Source: Alkalihalobacillus bogoriensis ATCC BAA-922 (GTDB taxonomy: Bacteria; Bacillota; Bacilli; Bacillales; Bacillaceae_F). From it: a stretch of DNA of 64,000 nucleotides. The notes under the pieces are model-generated. The model was not told the origin of the DNA and ran no database searches. It saw only the letters and a program-made list of their open reading frames with translations. A program made the translations under genes and the position numbers. Of this stretch, positions 1 to 7,718 are shown in pieces. Each line of letters opens with the position of its first letter. Within the stretch, counting starts at the first letter, position 1. The stretch covers positions 248,001 through 312,000 of the forward strand of contig NZ_JHYI01000010.1 in NCBI RefSeq assembly GCF_000621445.1. The letters are read 5' to 3'.

Positions 1-67
1 TGCTGTATCTGGAGCGCAAACTGTCGATGTCTTTTTAAATGCGTTAAAAAAGGCAGTAGCTGAATAA
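1..67 (+). CDS. C-terminal end of a DsbA/FrnE-like thioredoxin-fold protein (partial)
   Basis: An open frame entering from the left edge ends at the TAA at 65-67. The last residues read AVSGAQTVDVFLNALKKAVAE. The SGAQ...FLxAL ending is typical of FrnE/YwbO-type DsbA-family oxidoreductases, in which this segment is the final helix of the thioredoxin fold. Only 21 residues are visible, so the family call is an inference from a short tail. The next gene starts 23 bases downstream on the same strand, so they may be co-transcribed. Confidence 0.5.
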   Translation, partial: AVSGAQTVDVFLNALKKAVAE

Positions 68-90
68 GGCTATTCATATGAGGTGATATA

Positions 91-567
91 TTGGATATTG
101 TTTGGTGGATTCTTATTATTGCATGTTTCATCGTTAGTTTTATCGGTCTTGTTTACCCGATAGTCCCTTCTGTTGTCATGATATGGATTGGGGTTTTCCT
201 TTACTATTTTTTCATCTCAAGTTTGTCTTGGTGGACTTGGGGAAGCTTACTTTTTTTAACGGGCATTTTATTTATAGCTGATTATATTGCGAATATGTAT
301 TTTGTTAAACGGTATGGAGGGTCTCCATGGGGATTACGTGCTGCATGGATAGGCTTAATTGTGGGCTGTTTTGTCCTGCCGCCATTTGGTATTATCCTTG
401 TACCCTTTTTGCTTGTGTTTGTCACAGAGCTTATTCAAGGACAACTAGCCAAAGTGTCATTTAAAATTGCTCTCGGTACAGTTTTTGCCTTTTTAAGTAG
501 TACGTTATCGAAAGCTTTTATCCAGCTTATTATGATTATTATTTTTATATTAGATGTTTGGTTATAA
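91..567 (+). CDS. DUF456 family integral membrane protein (YqgC-like)
   Basis: The 158-residue protein is almost entirely hydrophobic, with about four to five membrane segments (around residues 4-22, 27-44, 50-70, 83-112, 130-155). The glycine-rich stretch GGSPWGLRAAWIGLIVG is characteristic of DUF456 proteins such as B. subtilis YqgC. The start is TTG at 91, preceded by an AGGTGAT ribosome binding site. A bidirectional terminator follows immediately. The biochemical function of the family is unknown. Confidence 0.8.
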   Translation: MDIVWWILIIACFIVSFIGLVYPIVPSVVMIWIGVFLYYFFISSLSWWTWGSLLFLTGILFIADYIANMYFVKRYGGSPWGLRAAWIGLIVGCFVLPPFGIILVPFLLVFVTELIQGQLAKVSFKIALGTVFAFLSSTLSKAFIQLIMIIIFILDVWL

Positions 568-574
568 CAAAAGA

Positions 575-611
575 AAACACTTCTCTTCTAGCTAACTGAA
601 GAGAAGTGTTT
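575..611. terminator. Bidirectional rho-independent terminator
   Basis: A 14-bp perfect stem (AAACACTTCTCTTC with its complement) encloses a 9-nt loop and has a T-run on the plus side and an A-run on the other. It lies between the convergent DUF456 and CAP-domain genes and can serve both. Confidence 0.85.
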
Positions 612-619
612 TTTTAGTT

Positions 620-1282
620 TTATCTAGCTTGAATAAACATTTGAACCCATGCACCGTGGTAAAACCCTACACCAATCGTATCAAAATTAGGGCTTAATAT
701 ATTTTGACGGTGACCTGGTGAGTTCATCCATGCGTTCATAACTTCTTGCGGAGTTTTTTGACCTTTTGCAATATTTTCTCCTGCTGAGCGGTAGCTAATA
801 CCAAAAGTACGTAACATATCAAAAGGAGAACCATAGTTTGGACTATTATGAGCAAAATAGTTTGCATTAATTAAATCTTCTGCTTTTTTATGAGCAACAT
901 TTTTCACGTCTGCTCGATGAGTTAAAGGACGTAACCCTTGTTTCGCTCGTTCTTGATTTACAAGAGCAACAACTTGGTCTTCAAATGCGCTATGATGAGC
1001 AGCATCTGGCTTTAAGCGAATTACTTCGCCTACATGCATATTTGTCGGAACAACATCAGGGTTTAATCGCATTAGTTCTCGATAATCTAAACCATATCGT
1101 TGTGCGATAAACCAAAATGAATCTCCTGGTGAAACTTTATAATGTGAAAATGGCGGTTCCTTAAACATCCGAACTTGTTGCTCTGGTTCCGTTTGCATTT
1201 CTTCTGCATTTGCTGGTGTTTGGATTGAAAGAACGGCGATCATAAAGACGATAACAACAGCAAAAAGTGGAATTCTTTTCAT
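620..1282 (-). CDS. Secreted LysM + CAP/SCP-domain protein (YkwD-like)
   Basis: The 220-residue protein has a signal peptide (residues 1-26, cleavage after ANA), one LysM peptidoglycan-binding module (about 47-91, HYKVSPGDSFWFIAQRYGL) and a C-terminal CAP/SCP domain (about 100-217). The CAP signature residues are present: GENIA at 168-172, AWMNSPGHRQNIL around 184-195 with His191, and an earlier His145. It is likely exported and bound to cell wall or spore cortex, as for YkwD-type proteins. The start at 1282 was chosen over an upstream in-frame ATG because a GGAGG site precedes it. Enzymatic activity of this family in Bacillus is not established. Confidence 0.9.
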   Translation of the reverse strand: MKRIPLFAVVIVFMIAVLSIQTPANAEEMQTEPEQQVRMFKEPPFSHYKVSPGDSFWFIAQRYGLDYRELMRLNPDVVPTNMHVGEVIRLKPDAAHHSAFEDQVVALVNQERAKQGLRPLTHRADVKNVAHKKAEDLINANYFAHNSPNYGSPFDMLRTFGISYRSAGENIAKGQKTPQEVMNAWMNSPGHRQNILSPNFDTIGVGFYHGAWVQMFIQAR

Positions 1283-1563
1283 GTATTTCCCTCCAACTAA
1301 AATTGATTTCGCCTTTATTTTGTCTTTGTTTCTAAAAACCATACATTGGAAATGAATTTTTTTGAAATTTTAACCTTACTGTATTTATTCGTTTCGCCAA
1401 ATTATTTAAACGTTTGATTAAAATGCCGATTTTCTTCTAATTATAGGGAATTCTATCACGGTTTCATTGTACTTTGGGATGTGAAGTCTCTTTCATTGAT
1501 CCTATTTCAATCTAATCGTACACTTTACATAGAAAAAAGAAGCAGACAAAGAAAGGAGTTTCA

Positions 1564-2229
1564 ATGATGAACATTCTCGTTATTGGTGCAAACGGACAAA
1601 TCGGAAAACATATTGTTCGTCAATTAAATCAAATGAATGAGTATAAGGTTACAGCTATGATTCGCAAGCCTGAACAAGCAGCATTTTTCACTGAACTAAA
1701 GGTAAATCATGTAATCGGTGACCTGGAAGGAACAGTAGAAGAGCTCTCGTCGATAATGAAAAACACCGATATTGTCATTTTCACTGCTGGCTCAGGAGGA
1801 AACACAGGAGCAGACAAAACAATGTTAATTGATTTAGATGGTGCTGTGAAATCGATTGAAGCAGCAGAACAAGCTAATGTTTCACGTTATATTATGATAA
1901 GTGCTATTCATGCAAACGATCGAACAAAATGGTTAGAACCTATTAAACATTATCATGCTGCGAAACATTATGCAGATAAACACCTGATGGAAAGTACCTT
2001 ACAATATACTATTATTCGACCAGGCCGCTTAACAAATGAGGCGGGTACTGGACATATATCCGTTGGTAATAATTTAACTCGAGCAGACATCTCCCGAGAA
2101 GATGTTGCAAAAACCGTAGTCGCTTCAATACAAGAAAAAGCAACTTACAATCAATCTTTTGACCTTGTAGAAGGAACAACTGATATTAAAGACGCTCTTT
2201 TATCATTGGACTCAACCAATCATAATTAA
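1564..2229 (+). CDS. NAD(P)-binding SDR-like oxidoreductase (YhfK / NmrA-like)
   Basis: The 221-residue protein is an atypical short-chain dehydrogenase with a Rossmann fold. The N-terminal nucleotide-binding motif VIGANGQIGK lies at residues 6-15, followed by a MIRKPEQ strand-loop typical of NADP-preferring YhfK/YwnB proteins. The RPGRLTNE segment near residue 155 is also family-typical. AAAGGAG precedes two tandem ATG codons (1564 and 1567), so the first residue is uncertain by one. The gene stands alone between a divergent CAP gene and its own terminator. The substrate is unknown. Confidence 0.85.
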   Translation: MMNILVIGANGQIGKHIVRQLNQMNEYKVTAMIRKPEQAAFFTELKVNHVIGDLEGTVEELSSIMKNTDIVIFTAGSGGNTGADKTMLIDLDGAVKSIEAAEQANVSRYIMISAIHANDRTKWLEPIKHYHAAKHYADKHLMESTLQYTIIRPGRLTNEAGTGHISVGNNLTRADISREDVAKTVVASIQEKATYNQSFDLVEGTTDIKDALLSLDSTNHN

Positions 2230-2273
2230 AACAAAAAGAAGCTTCCTCAAACAAGGAAGCTTCTTTTTGTTTT
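2229..2273. terminator. Rho-independent terminator
   Basis: A long hairpin (stem AACAAAAAGAAGCTTCCT with its complement, 5-nt loop) directly follows the stop of the SDR-like gene. It is T-rich on both outer flanks, so it may also terminate minus-strand transcription arriving from the aldo/keto reductase gene. Confidence 0.8.
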
Positions 2274-2422
2274 GATGCTGTTAACAGACATCTGTTGCGC
2301 TTATATAGAGAATTTCAGATGTGTGTACGCTATTTTCAAATAACGGAATATGACCGTTTACTTTCAAAAATGCTGTCTTTTCGCTAAAATAACCTATGTC
2401 CGCAAAGGTACTACTGCCTTTA

Positions 2423-3253
2423 CTAGAAATGAAAATTATCAGGGTCTGGGCCAATTCGTTCATTTTTATTTAATGATGAAATCTGTTCCATTTCCTCGTT
2501 TGTTAATGTAAAGTCAAAAATAGAGGCGTTTTCACGAAGGCGATTAAAGTTAACTGATTTTGGGATCGTCACGACCTCATTTTGTAAATCCCATCGAAGA
2601 ATAACTTGAGCGGGAGACTTTCCATATCGGTTTCCGATAGTTGTAATTGTTTCATTTTTCAATAACTCCCCTTGTTTCAATGGTGACCATGCTTCTACCT
2701 GAATCTGTTCCTGTTTACAAAATTGATGAATTTCATTTTGAGTTAGATGTGGATGATATTCAATTTGATTGACCATTGGTTTAATCTCTGCATCACGTAT
2801 TAAATCTTGTAAATGATGGACATGAAAATTACTAACGCCAATCGCCCTTACTCTTCCGTCCTTATATAATTTTTCAAGTGCTTTCCACGTTTCTTTAAAT
2901 TTTCCTGCAACTGGCCAATGAATTAAATAAAGGTCTAAGTATTCGAGCTCTAGCTTTTGTAACGAAGTGTCAAACGCATCTAATGTTGTATCAAATCCTT
3001 GGTCTGAGTTCCATACTTTTGATGTAATAAATAGTTGATCGCGTTCAATGCCGGATTGTTTAATTCCTTCTCCAACACCTTCTTCATTCCGATAAATTGC
3101 TGCAGTATCGATACTTCGATATCCATAAGAAACCGCTTCTTTTACTGATAATACAGCTTCATTTCCATTGCTAACTTTGTACACACCTAATCCAAACCAC
3201 GGCATTTTTACCCCATTATGTAATGTTGTCGTTGATTGCAAATGTAAAGTCAC
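2423..3253 (-). CDS. Aldo/keto reductase (YvgN-like, probable glyoxal/methylglyoxal reductase)
   Basis: The 276-residue, full-length AKR has the (alpha/beta)8 barrel motifs and the complete catalytic tetrad: Asp49, Tyr54, Lys79 and His112 (in DTAAIY, ITSKVW and LIHWP). The NADPH-binding C-terminal motif IPKSVNFNRLREN is present. Family members in Bacillus (YvgN, YtbE) reduce methylglyoxal and other reactive aldehydes. The start is GTG with an AGGAGGGG site 7 bases upstream. The 140 bases downstream (2281-2422) carry no gene I can support. Confidence 0.9.
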   Translation of the reverse strand: MTLHLQSTTTLHNGVKMPWFGLGVYKVSNGNEAVLSVKEAVSYGYRSIDTAAIYRNEEGVGEGIKQSGIERDQLFITSKVWNSDQGFDTTLDAFDTSLQKLELEYLDLYLIHWPVAGKFKETWKALEKLYKDGRVRAIGVSNFHVHHLQDLIRDAEIKPMVNQIEYHPHLTQNEIHQFCKQEQIQVEAWSPLKQGELLKNETITTIGNRYGKSPAQVILRWDLQNEVVTIPKSVNFNRLRENASIFDFTLTNEEMEQISSLNKNERIGPDPDNFHF

Positions 3254-3360
3254 TTCAATCCCCTCCTTCTCCTCTATTGTGCAAGAAAATTTGTGAAAAT
3301 AAAATAAATTTGCTTATGAGAACAAAACTCTCTCTTACAATAATGTAAGAGAGAGTCAAA

Positions 3361-3672
3361 TTACCGATTATGCAAATACGTGCTTAGGGCATCTTTTAAA
3401 TGATTAAGCTCATTCTCATCTTTCGTTTCAATAATGTAATGGTCCCCTTTTAAATGAGCAGTTACATCTGAAATTCCTTGTTTTTTAAGAAAATCAAGTG
3501 TATCATCAATGTTTTCGGTTTGTGTTAATAAAACTTTTTTCCCAACAAAGTCCCCATTTACATAAATATCATAAGCTTCATGTGCTTCTTTAACGATATC
3601 GGTTCCTTCCGTGCGTAGCACACCAAAGAGCGGAAGGAATATATTTCCGTTGAAATTATCTGTCGTATTCAT
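3361..3672 (-). CDS. Conserved hypothetical protein, about 103 residues
   Basis: A small soluble protein starting MNTTDNFNGN, preceded by a strong GGAGG at the right distance. That site is why 3672 is preferred to the upstream in-frame ATG at 3711. The middle (EAHEAYDIYVNGDFVGKKVLL) and acidic C-terminal half suggest a small alpha/beta domain, vaguely like general-stress proteins of Bacillus. I do not recognise the family. It is followed on the other side by a second small unknown gene. Confidence 0.7.
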   Translation of the reverse strand: MNTTDNFNGNIFLPLFGVLRTEGTDIVKEAHEAYDIYVNGDFVGKKVLLTQTENIDDTLDFLKKQGISDVTAHLKGDHYIIETKDENELNHLKDALSTYLHNR

Positions 3673-3752
3673 TGTGATACCTCCAATTCTTTTAGTGTTA
3701 TTATGCTTCATTTTTTACATTTTATTTGATGTTCCGCTGTTTACTTAACCTT

Positions 3753-3995
3753 TTAGTCAATTGTTTTCATTATAAACTTGCCGACTTCATTTTCATTTGT
3801 GAACATTTCCTTACTAAAAACAGTATTTGTATCGGGATCGAAAACTGTCGCTTGAAATTTTTGGTTTTCCTTATCGTACGTTAACTGTACACCATCTCCA
3901 AATTCCTCTGGTGGTCTCGGTTTTACAAAGGATTCCATGTCACTTTGCCCAGTGCGAACGTTTTTAATCTTTTCAAACAATTCTTCTCTTCTCAT
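3753..3995 (-). CDS. Conserved hypothetical protein, about 80 residues
   Basis: A small acidic protein (MRREELFEKIKN...). It has no membrane segment or signal peptide. The composition and the phrase QKFQATVFDPDTNTVFSKEMF suggest a compact beta-rich fold. The start at 3995 was selected because AGGAGGAAGGGG lies just upstream, although an ATG at 4019 is also in frame. Family and role are not recognised. It lies between the M20 peptidase and another small unknown gene, all on the minus strand but with separate ribosome binding sites. Confidence 0.65.
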   Translation of the reverse strand: MRREELFEKIKNVRTGQSDMESFVKPRPPEEFGDGVQLTYDKENQKFQATVFDPDTNTVFSKEMFTNENEVGKFIMKTID

Positions 3996-4060
3996 ATAAA
4001 CTAACCCCTTCCTCCTCATTAGTTAGCATTAATAACCTCTTCTTTATACAAAAAAAACAA

Positions 4061-4080
4061 AAAAACCCTTAAAGGGTTTA
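4061..4080 (-). terminator. Rho-independent terminator overlapping the peptidase stop codon
   Basis: On the minus strand AAACCCTTTAAGGGTTT is followed by a long T-run. The hairpin begins within the last codons of the M20 peptidase gene, a very tight gene-terminator arrangement. Confidence 0.7.
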
Positions 4081-5208
4081 AAGTTTGGATAAACGTTCAA
4101 TTAATTTCGCTAATAATAATGTTCTTTCAGTTAATGATGGAATTTCTAAATATTCCTTTTCACTATGAGTATTGCCACCAATGGGTCCTAACCCATCTAT
4201 TGTCGGAATTCCTAGTGCTGCTGTAAAGGCAGCATCAGAGCCTCCACCCGTTTTCGTATCTTTTATTTTAATTCCTAGTTCATGACCAACCTCTTTAACA
4301 ATAGAAAGGAGTTTTTCGATTTGCTTCGTTTTCAACATAGGTGGTCGGCTTATATCACCCGACAATGTTATTTTTGTTCCTTTTACGTCAGTTGTTGCAC
4401 AAACCGCTTCGATTTTATGCTCCATCTCTTCAACTTGTTCAGGTGTTGATACTCGAACATCAATATGACCGACAGCACGAGAAGAAACCGTATTGACCGC
4501 ATTTCCACCTTCAATGATTCCTACATTTACAGAAATCCCATGTTCATAGTCATTGAGTTCGTGTAATTTCACAATTTTATAGGCAAGCTCTTCAATCGCA
4601 CTCCGCCCTTTTTCAGGTTCTATTCCTGAATGTGCGGCTTTGCCAAAAACTTGAATCGTATAACGACCGTTTCCGCGTCGTGCTGTTACTAGGGAGCCAT
4701 CTTTTCTCGCAGGTTCCATAATTAATGCATAAGAAGTATTTTGAGCTTCTTTTTCAATCAATTTTCTTGAACTGCCAGACCCGATTTCTTCGTCACTGTT
4801 CAAAATTATTTTTACATGTTTGTAAGCATCACTGCCTGCTTTCTTTAATGCCTCTAGTGCAAATAAAAGTGAAACTAAACTTGCTTTCATATCGATTACT
4901 CCCGGACCATAAGCTCGATCCCCTATTATCGAAAATGGTCTTTTGGCAACAGTACCTTTTCCAAATACTGTATCCATATGACCTGCGATAAAAATAGATG
5001 GTTTTTCGACTTCAGGGTGAGAAATAATCAAGTGATTTCCAACTTCCTTTTGTTGGACGGTTTGAACATTGTATCCGAGTTCTTCATACTTTGTTTTTAA
5101 AACATTTCCAACTTTATCGACTCCGTTTTTATCATAAGAGCCACTATCGATATTTACTAATGATTTTAGAAGTAATAACATCTGCTTTTCTTTAGACTGA
5201 ACGTCCAT
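4078..5208 (-). CDS. M20 family metallopeptidase (glutamate carboxypeptidase-like)
   Basis: The 376-residue enzyme has the di-zinc peptidase layout: GHMDTVF with His77 and Asp79, bridging Asp106 (GVIDMKAS), catalytic Glu140-Glu141 (NSDEEIGS), Glu165 (IMEPARKDG) and a C-terminal metal-binding His in GGNTHSEKEY. The dimerisation domain occupies about 180-295. Closest in pattern are carboxypeptidase G2-type enzymes that release C-terminal glutamate or related amino acids; the substrate cannot be deduced. It is cytoplasmic (no signal peptide) and transcribed alone. Confidence 0.85.
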   Translation of the reverse strand: MDVQSKEKQMLLLLKSLVNIDSGSYDKNGVDKVGNVLKTKYEELGYNVQTVQQKEVGNHLIISHPEVEKPSIFIAGHMDTVFGKGTVAKRPFSIIGDRAYGPGVIDMKASLVSLLFALEALKKAGSDAYKHVKIILNSDEEIGSGSSRKLIEKEAQNTSYALIMEPARKDGSLVTARRGNGRYTIQVFGKAAHSGIEPEKGRSAIEELAYKIVKLHELNDYEHGISVNVGIIEGGNAVNTVSSRAVGHIDVRVSTPEQVEEMEHKIEAVCATTDVKGTKITLSGDISRPPMLKTKQIEKLLSIVKEVGHELGIKIKDTKTGGGSDAAFTAALGIPTIDGLGPIGGNTHSEKEYLEIPSLTERTLLLAKLIERLSKL

Positions 5209-5323
5209 TATTTTCGCCTTCCCCTTTATCTACGAAGTGCTATTTTCATTTACTACTAGTCTATTCAAAACGTATAAAGTGTTTTACTTTATTTTAACGA
5301 AAACTTCATTTTTATCAAGAACA

Positions 5324-5330
5324 TTCGACA
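5324..5330 (-). promoter_or_regulatory. Candidate Spo0A box upstream of the riboswitch-sinI unit
   Basis: TTCGACAAAA on the plus strand is the exact reverse complement of the extended Spo0A box TTTTGTCGAA. It lies about 210 bases before the riboswitch. A second box is at 5432-5438. In B. subtilis Spo0A~P activates sinI, so the placement fits the downstream gene. Confidence 0.45.
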
Positions 5331-5431
5331 AAATTTTAAGATTTTTCTTACTTTTAATCGATAACTTATAGTTATTATGGTCTAGTCCATTACTACAACT
5401 AAATCTTTTATAATAAAGTACCCCTTAAAAG

Positions 5432-5438
5432 TTCGACA
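5432..5438 (-). promoter_or_regulatory. Second candidate Spo0A box upstream of sinI-like gene
   Basis: TTCGACA (reverse complement of the core TGTCGAA) sits about 100 bases upstream of the riboswitch. The likely promoter -10 region (TAAAAT in GGTAAAATAAG) lies around 5515-5520. The rest of the 5209-5540 interval is AT-rich and shows no open frame with a ribosome binding site. Confidence 0.45.
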
Positions 5439-5540
5439 ATTTACCATGTAGACCGATGTAGAAATTTGATGTTTTTTTTGGAATTGTTCCGATAGCATCC
5501 TTTTGAATATATGGTAAAATAAGACTAAACATATAACTAA

Positions 5541-5616
5541 GAAAGGGCAAAGCTAACCGAAAGGTAGTGACGCAAAGCTCCGGGTCTACAGGAAACCATG
5601 ACGGCCGAGTTCCCGA
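5541..5616 (+). promoter_or_regulatory. Class I cyclic-di-GMP riboswitch (GEMM-I)
   Basis: The segment contains the invariant GEMM-I elements in order: AGGGCAAAGC, a P2 hairpin closed by a GAAA tetraloop (ACC-GAAA-GGT), GTGACGCAAAGC, CCGGGTCTACAGG, then CCATGACGGCCGAG and TTCCC. The GAAA loop together with the tetraloop-receptor-like CTACAGG/CCATGAC pairing is the diagnostic tertiary contact of this class. The 3' end lies only about 8 bases before GGAGG of the downstream gene, so control is probably at ribosome access. No terminator hairpin is evident between aptamer and start codon. Confidence 0.9.
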
Positions 5617-5633
5617 AATTATTGGAGGATTAT

Positions 5634-5786
5634 ATGAAACTGGAAAAAAAGTTTGGAAATAGAATGGAGATCGTATTGGATAAAGAATGGGTTTCGCTTG
5701 TTAAACAAGCAAAAGAATTAGGACTATCCATTCAGGACATCCGAAATTTTCTTTCTAAACACGAGCGAGAATCACAACATCAATGA
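5634..5786 (+). CDS. sinI: SinI-family antirepressor (SinR antagonist)
   Basis: A 50-residue protein whose core LDKEWVSLVKQAKELGLSI followed by IRNFL matches the SinI domain (B. subtilis LDQEWVELMVEAKEANIS...IRKYL). SinI binds SinR through this helix-hook and relieves repression of biofilm matrix genes. The start at 5634 follows TTGGAGG. The frame is open back to an ATG at 5598, but that ATG lies inside the riboswitch aptamer. The gene is single and ends before a terminator. No sinR is in the window, so it could act on a SinR- or SlrR-like partner elsewhere. Confidence 0.75.
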   Translation: MKLEKKFGNRMEIVLDKEWVSLVKQAKELGLSIQDIRNFLSKHERESQHQ

Positions 5787-5874
5787 TCCTATACTAGTTC
5801 CTTTGCCCTTGTAAACTCATTGTGTTCTATAAGTAGAAAAAAAACATGCTTTTAGAATCATAAAAATATCCCGT

Positions 5875-5910
5875 AAGACTATATCACCCTCCGTGTTATA
5901 GTCTTTTTTT
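5875..5910 (+). terminator. Rho-independent terminator after sinI-like gene
   Basis: AAGACTATA pairs with TATAGTCTT across a 13-nt loop, followed by seven T residues. It sits about 90 bases after the sinI stop and before the cbiM promoter region. Confidence 0.8.
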
Positions 5911-6060
5911 ATGAATTACTTTTATTATACCACCTTTTCTCTAAAAATTTGATTGGTAATGTTTTTATATTCAAACAAATCAATAACGAAAATGGACATA
6001 TTTTAAGCGATATAAAAATATAAATCTTTTGATAATGGTAAAAAGGAGTGTAATTACACA

Positions 6061-6669
6061 GTGCATATCGCTGATGGGGTATTAGATGTTTTTGTAGTTA
6101 TTCCAACTACAATTGGAGCAATTGGTTTATTAGCTTATTCGTTAAAAGGGACAAAAGAAGAGGAAATTCCTAAAATTAGTTTATTAACGGGGGCTTTTTT
6201 CGTCTCTTCCCTTATCAATATCCCTATTGGGCCAACGTCCATTCATCCTGTTTTAGGTGGTTTTTTAGGATTAGTCTTAGGAAGACGAGCACCGATTGGT
6301 ATTTTTATTGGCCTTATTTTGCAGGCTGTTTTATTTCAACATGGGGGTGTAACAACATTAGGAGCAAATATGTTACTAATGTCTATGCCGGCGTTACTTA
6401 TTTACTGGGCCAATACGTGGACAAAAAAATGGTCCTATTTTGTTAAAGGTTTTACGGCTGGTTTTTTCGCTATATGTAGCGGTATGTTATTGTTAATCCT
6501 ATTATTACTCCTTTCTGACGAGCGGTATAGCATGGGCACGTTTTCTGTTATACATTTTGTTTTTATAGCCTATTTCCCATTAGCCATTTTTGAAGGTGTA
6601 TTAACAGGATTTGCAGTAAAACATTTACATTCAATGAGGCCAAGTTTATTTGAAGAAAAGGAATCGTAA
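6061..6669 (+). CDS. cbiM: CbiM-type S component of a cobalt/nickel ECF transporter
   Basis: The 202-residue membrane protein begins MHIADGVL, the hallmark CbiM/NikM N-terminus in which Met1, His2 and a downstream His coordinate the metal. The second family histidine appears in IGPTSIHPVLGG. Six or seven hydrophobic segments follow. The start is GTG with AAAAGGAG upstream. It is followed 29 bases later by cbiQ, but neither cbiN nor cbiO is adjacent. No cobalamin riboswitch is visible upstream, which leaves nickel as a likely substrate. Confidence 0.85.
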   Translation: MHIADGVLDVFVVIPTTIGAIGLLAYSLKGTKEEEIPKISLLTGAFFVSSLINIPIGPTSIHPVLGGFLGLVLGRRAPIGIFIGLILQAVLFQHGGVTTLGANMLLMSMPALLIYWANTWTKKWSYFVKGFTAGFFAICSGMLLLILLLLLSDERYSMGTFSVIHFVFIAYFPLAIFEGVLTGFAVKHLHSMRPSLFEEKES

Positions 6670-6698
6670 ATCATGATGATATAAAGGGGACATCTTTT

Positions 6699-7433
6699 AT
6701 GACAAACGGATTAGAAAACTTACATCCATGGGTCGTTAATTGGGAATCAAGAACAAAGCTTGTGACGGGTCTAATTTTTATCTTTGGTGTCATAAGCTTA
6801 CAACAACTTTCCATTGTTTGTCTCTCCTTCTTATTTTCATTTTTATTAACCGTATTTTTCAAAATTCCCTTTGTTACGTTATGTAAACGTTATTTAATAA
6901 TTACTCCATTTTTACTGTTGATGACGATACCACTTCTTTTTACTTCAAGTAATATTTCATCAAACGACAATTTCATTTTTGCCTTCACTATTATCGCGAA
7001 GGCCTTTACTTCAATGACAATTATCACGTTAATTTTAGAAACTCAAACATTAGAACAGTTTATGAATAGTCTTTCCCACTTAAAAATACCAACTGTCTTA
7101 ATTACAGTGCTTATTCTTTCATACCGTTATGTGTTCTTGTTCCTTGATGATATTCAAAAGATGCAGTTAGCAGCTAAATCCCGCTTTTTTTCTGGCGGTA
7201 TTCGTCTAAAGAGCTTAAAGACGTACGGTCAGCTTACAGGTAGCTTGTTAACAAAATCAATAGACCGGTCTGAGCATGTGTATGAAGCTATGGCTTCTCG
7301 AAGTTTTAATGGAAAATTACATGTTGGACCGTGCAAAAGACCAACAAAAACAGATGTTATAAAAGGAGCTTTCATGATTTTATTTCTCATTGCTTTGTTT
7401 GTGTTAGAAAGACTTTCGCTTTTTTCAGTTTAA
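6699..7433 (+). CDS. cbiQ: CbiQ-type transmembrane T component of the ECF transporter
   Basis: The 244-residue protein has about five membrane helices and the two cytoplasmic coupling motifs of EcfT proteins: AAKSRFF near residue 155 and AMASRSF near residue 200, which contact the ATPase subunits. It forms the energy-coupling scaffold with CbiM and CbiO. It follows cbiM closely on the same strand. The cognate ATPase gene is 2.2 kb downstream on the opposite strand. Confidence 0.85.
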   Translation: MTNGLENLHPWVVNWESRTKLVTGLIFIFGVISLQQLSIVCLSFLFSFLLTVFFKIPFVTLCKRYLIITPFLLLMTIPLLFTSSNISSNDNFIFAFTIIAKAFTSMTIITLILETQTLEQFMNSLSHLKIPTVLITVLILSYRYVFLFLDDIQKMQLAAKSRFFSGGIRLKSLKTYGQLTGSLLTKSIDRSEHVYEAMASRSFNGKLHVGPCKRPTKTDVIKGAFMILFLIALFVLERLSLFSV

Positions 7434-7543
7434 TTTAGACTTAAACTACCACCAGTTACCACACTTACTGGTTGCTTGAAGTCGTTGACGAACTAGACAA
7501 TCCTTCTGTGTTCCCACCGTGTAGATAAAAAAACAAATCTAAC

Positions 7544-7675
7544 TTTTGCGGTCAGAGAAGCCGTTATTTGTGAATATTATACTTGTTTCCGTTTTTTAGC
7601 GGCCACAGAATCCCTTATTAATGCAAAAGCCACTCTATTCTTTCAAAATTTCACTTCTAGACCAAACTTTCTTAT
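7544..7675. repeat. Interspersed repeat R2, copy 1 (with R1-like 3' end)
   Basis: Positions 7544-7640 align without gaps to 34474-34570, sharing blocks such as GCCGTTATTTGTGAA and TCCGTTTTTTAGCGGCCACAG. The following part (CTATTCTTTCAAAATTTCACTTCTAGACC) resembles the 3' end of repeat R1. It fills most of the cbiQ to LysM-gene gap and contains no credible open frame. Confidence 0.65.
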
Positions 7676-7680
7676 CTTTA

Positions 7681-7716
7681 AAGAAAGAAAGCTACACTAC
7701 ATGCAGCTTTCTTTCC
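7681..7716 (-). terminator. Probable terminator of the LysM-protein gene
   Basis: GAAAGAAAGCT pairs with AGCTTTCTTTC around an 11-nt loop directly after the stop codon at 7719. On the minus strand it is followed by a T-rich but not uninterrupted tract. Confidence 0.5.
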
Positions 7717-7718
7717 AC

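Noticed and set aside
2281-2422. 60-codon minus-strand frame after the aldo/keto reductase
   Set aside because: It overlaps the reductase 3' end for its only start codon, has no ribosome binding site and no recognisable domain.
5598-5633. Longer start for the sinI-like gene at ATG 5598
   Set aside because: This ATG lies inside the conserved riboswitch aptamer (CCATGACGG) and has no ribosome binding site, whereas 5634 follows TTGGAGG.
5940-6060. Cobalamin or NiCo riboswitch upstream of cbiM
   Set aside because: The leader is short and AT-rich and shows no B12-box or other conserved riboswitch elements.
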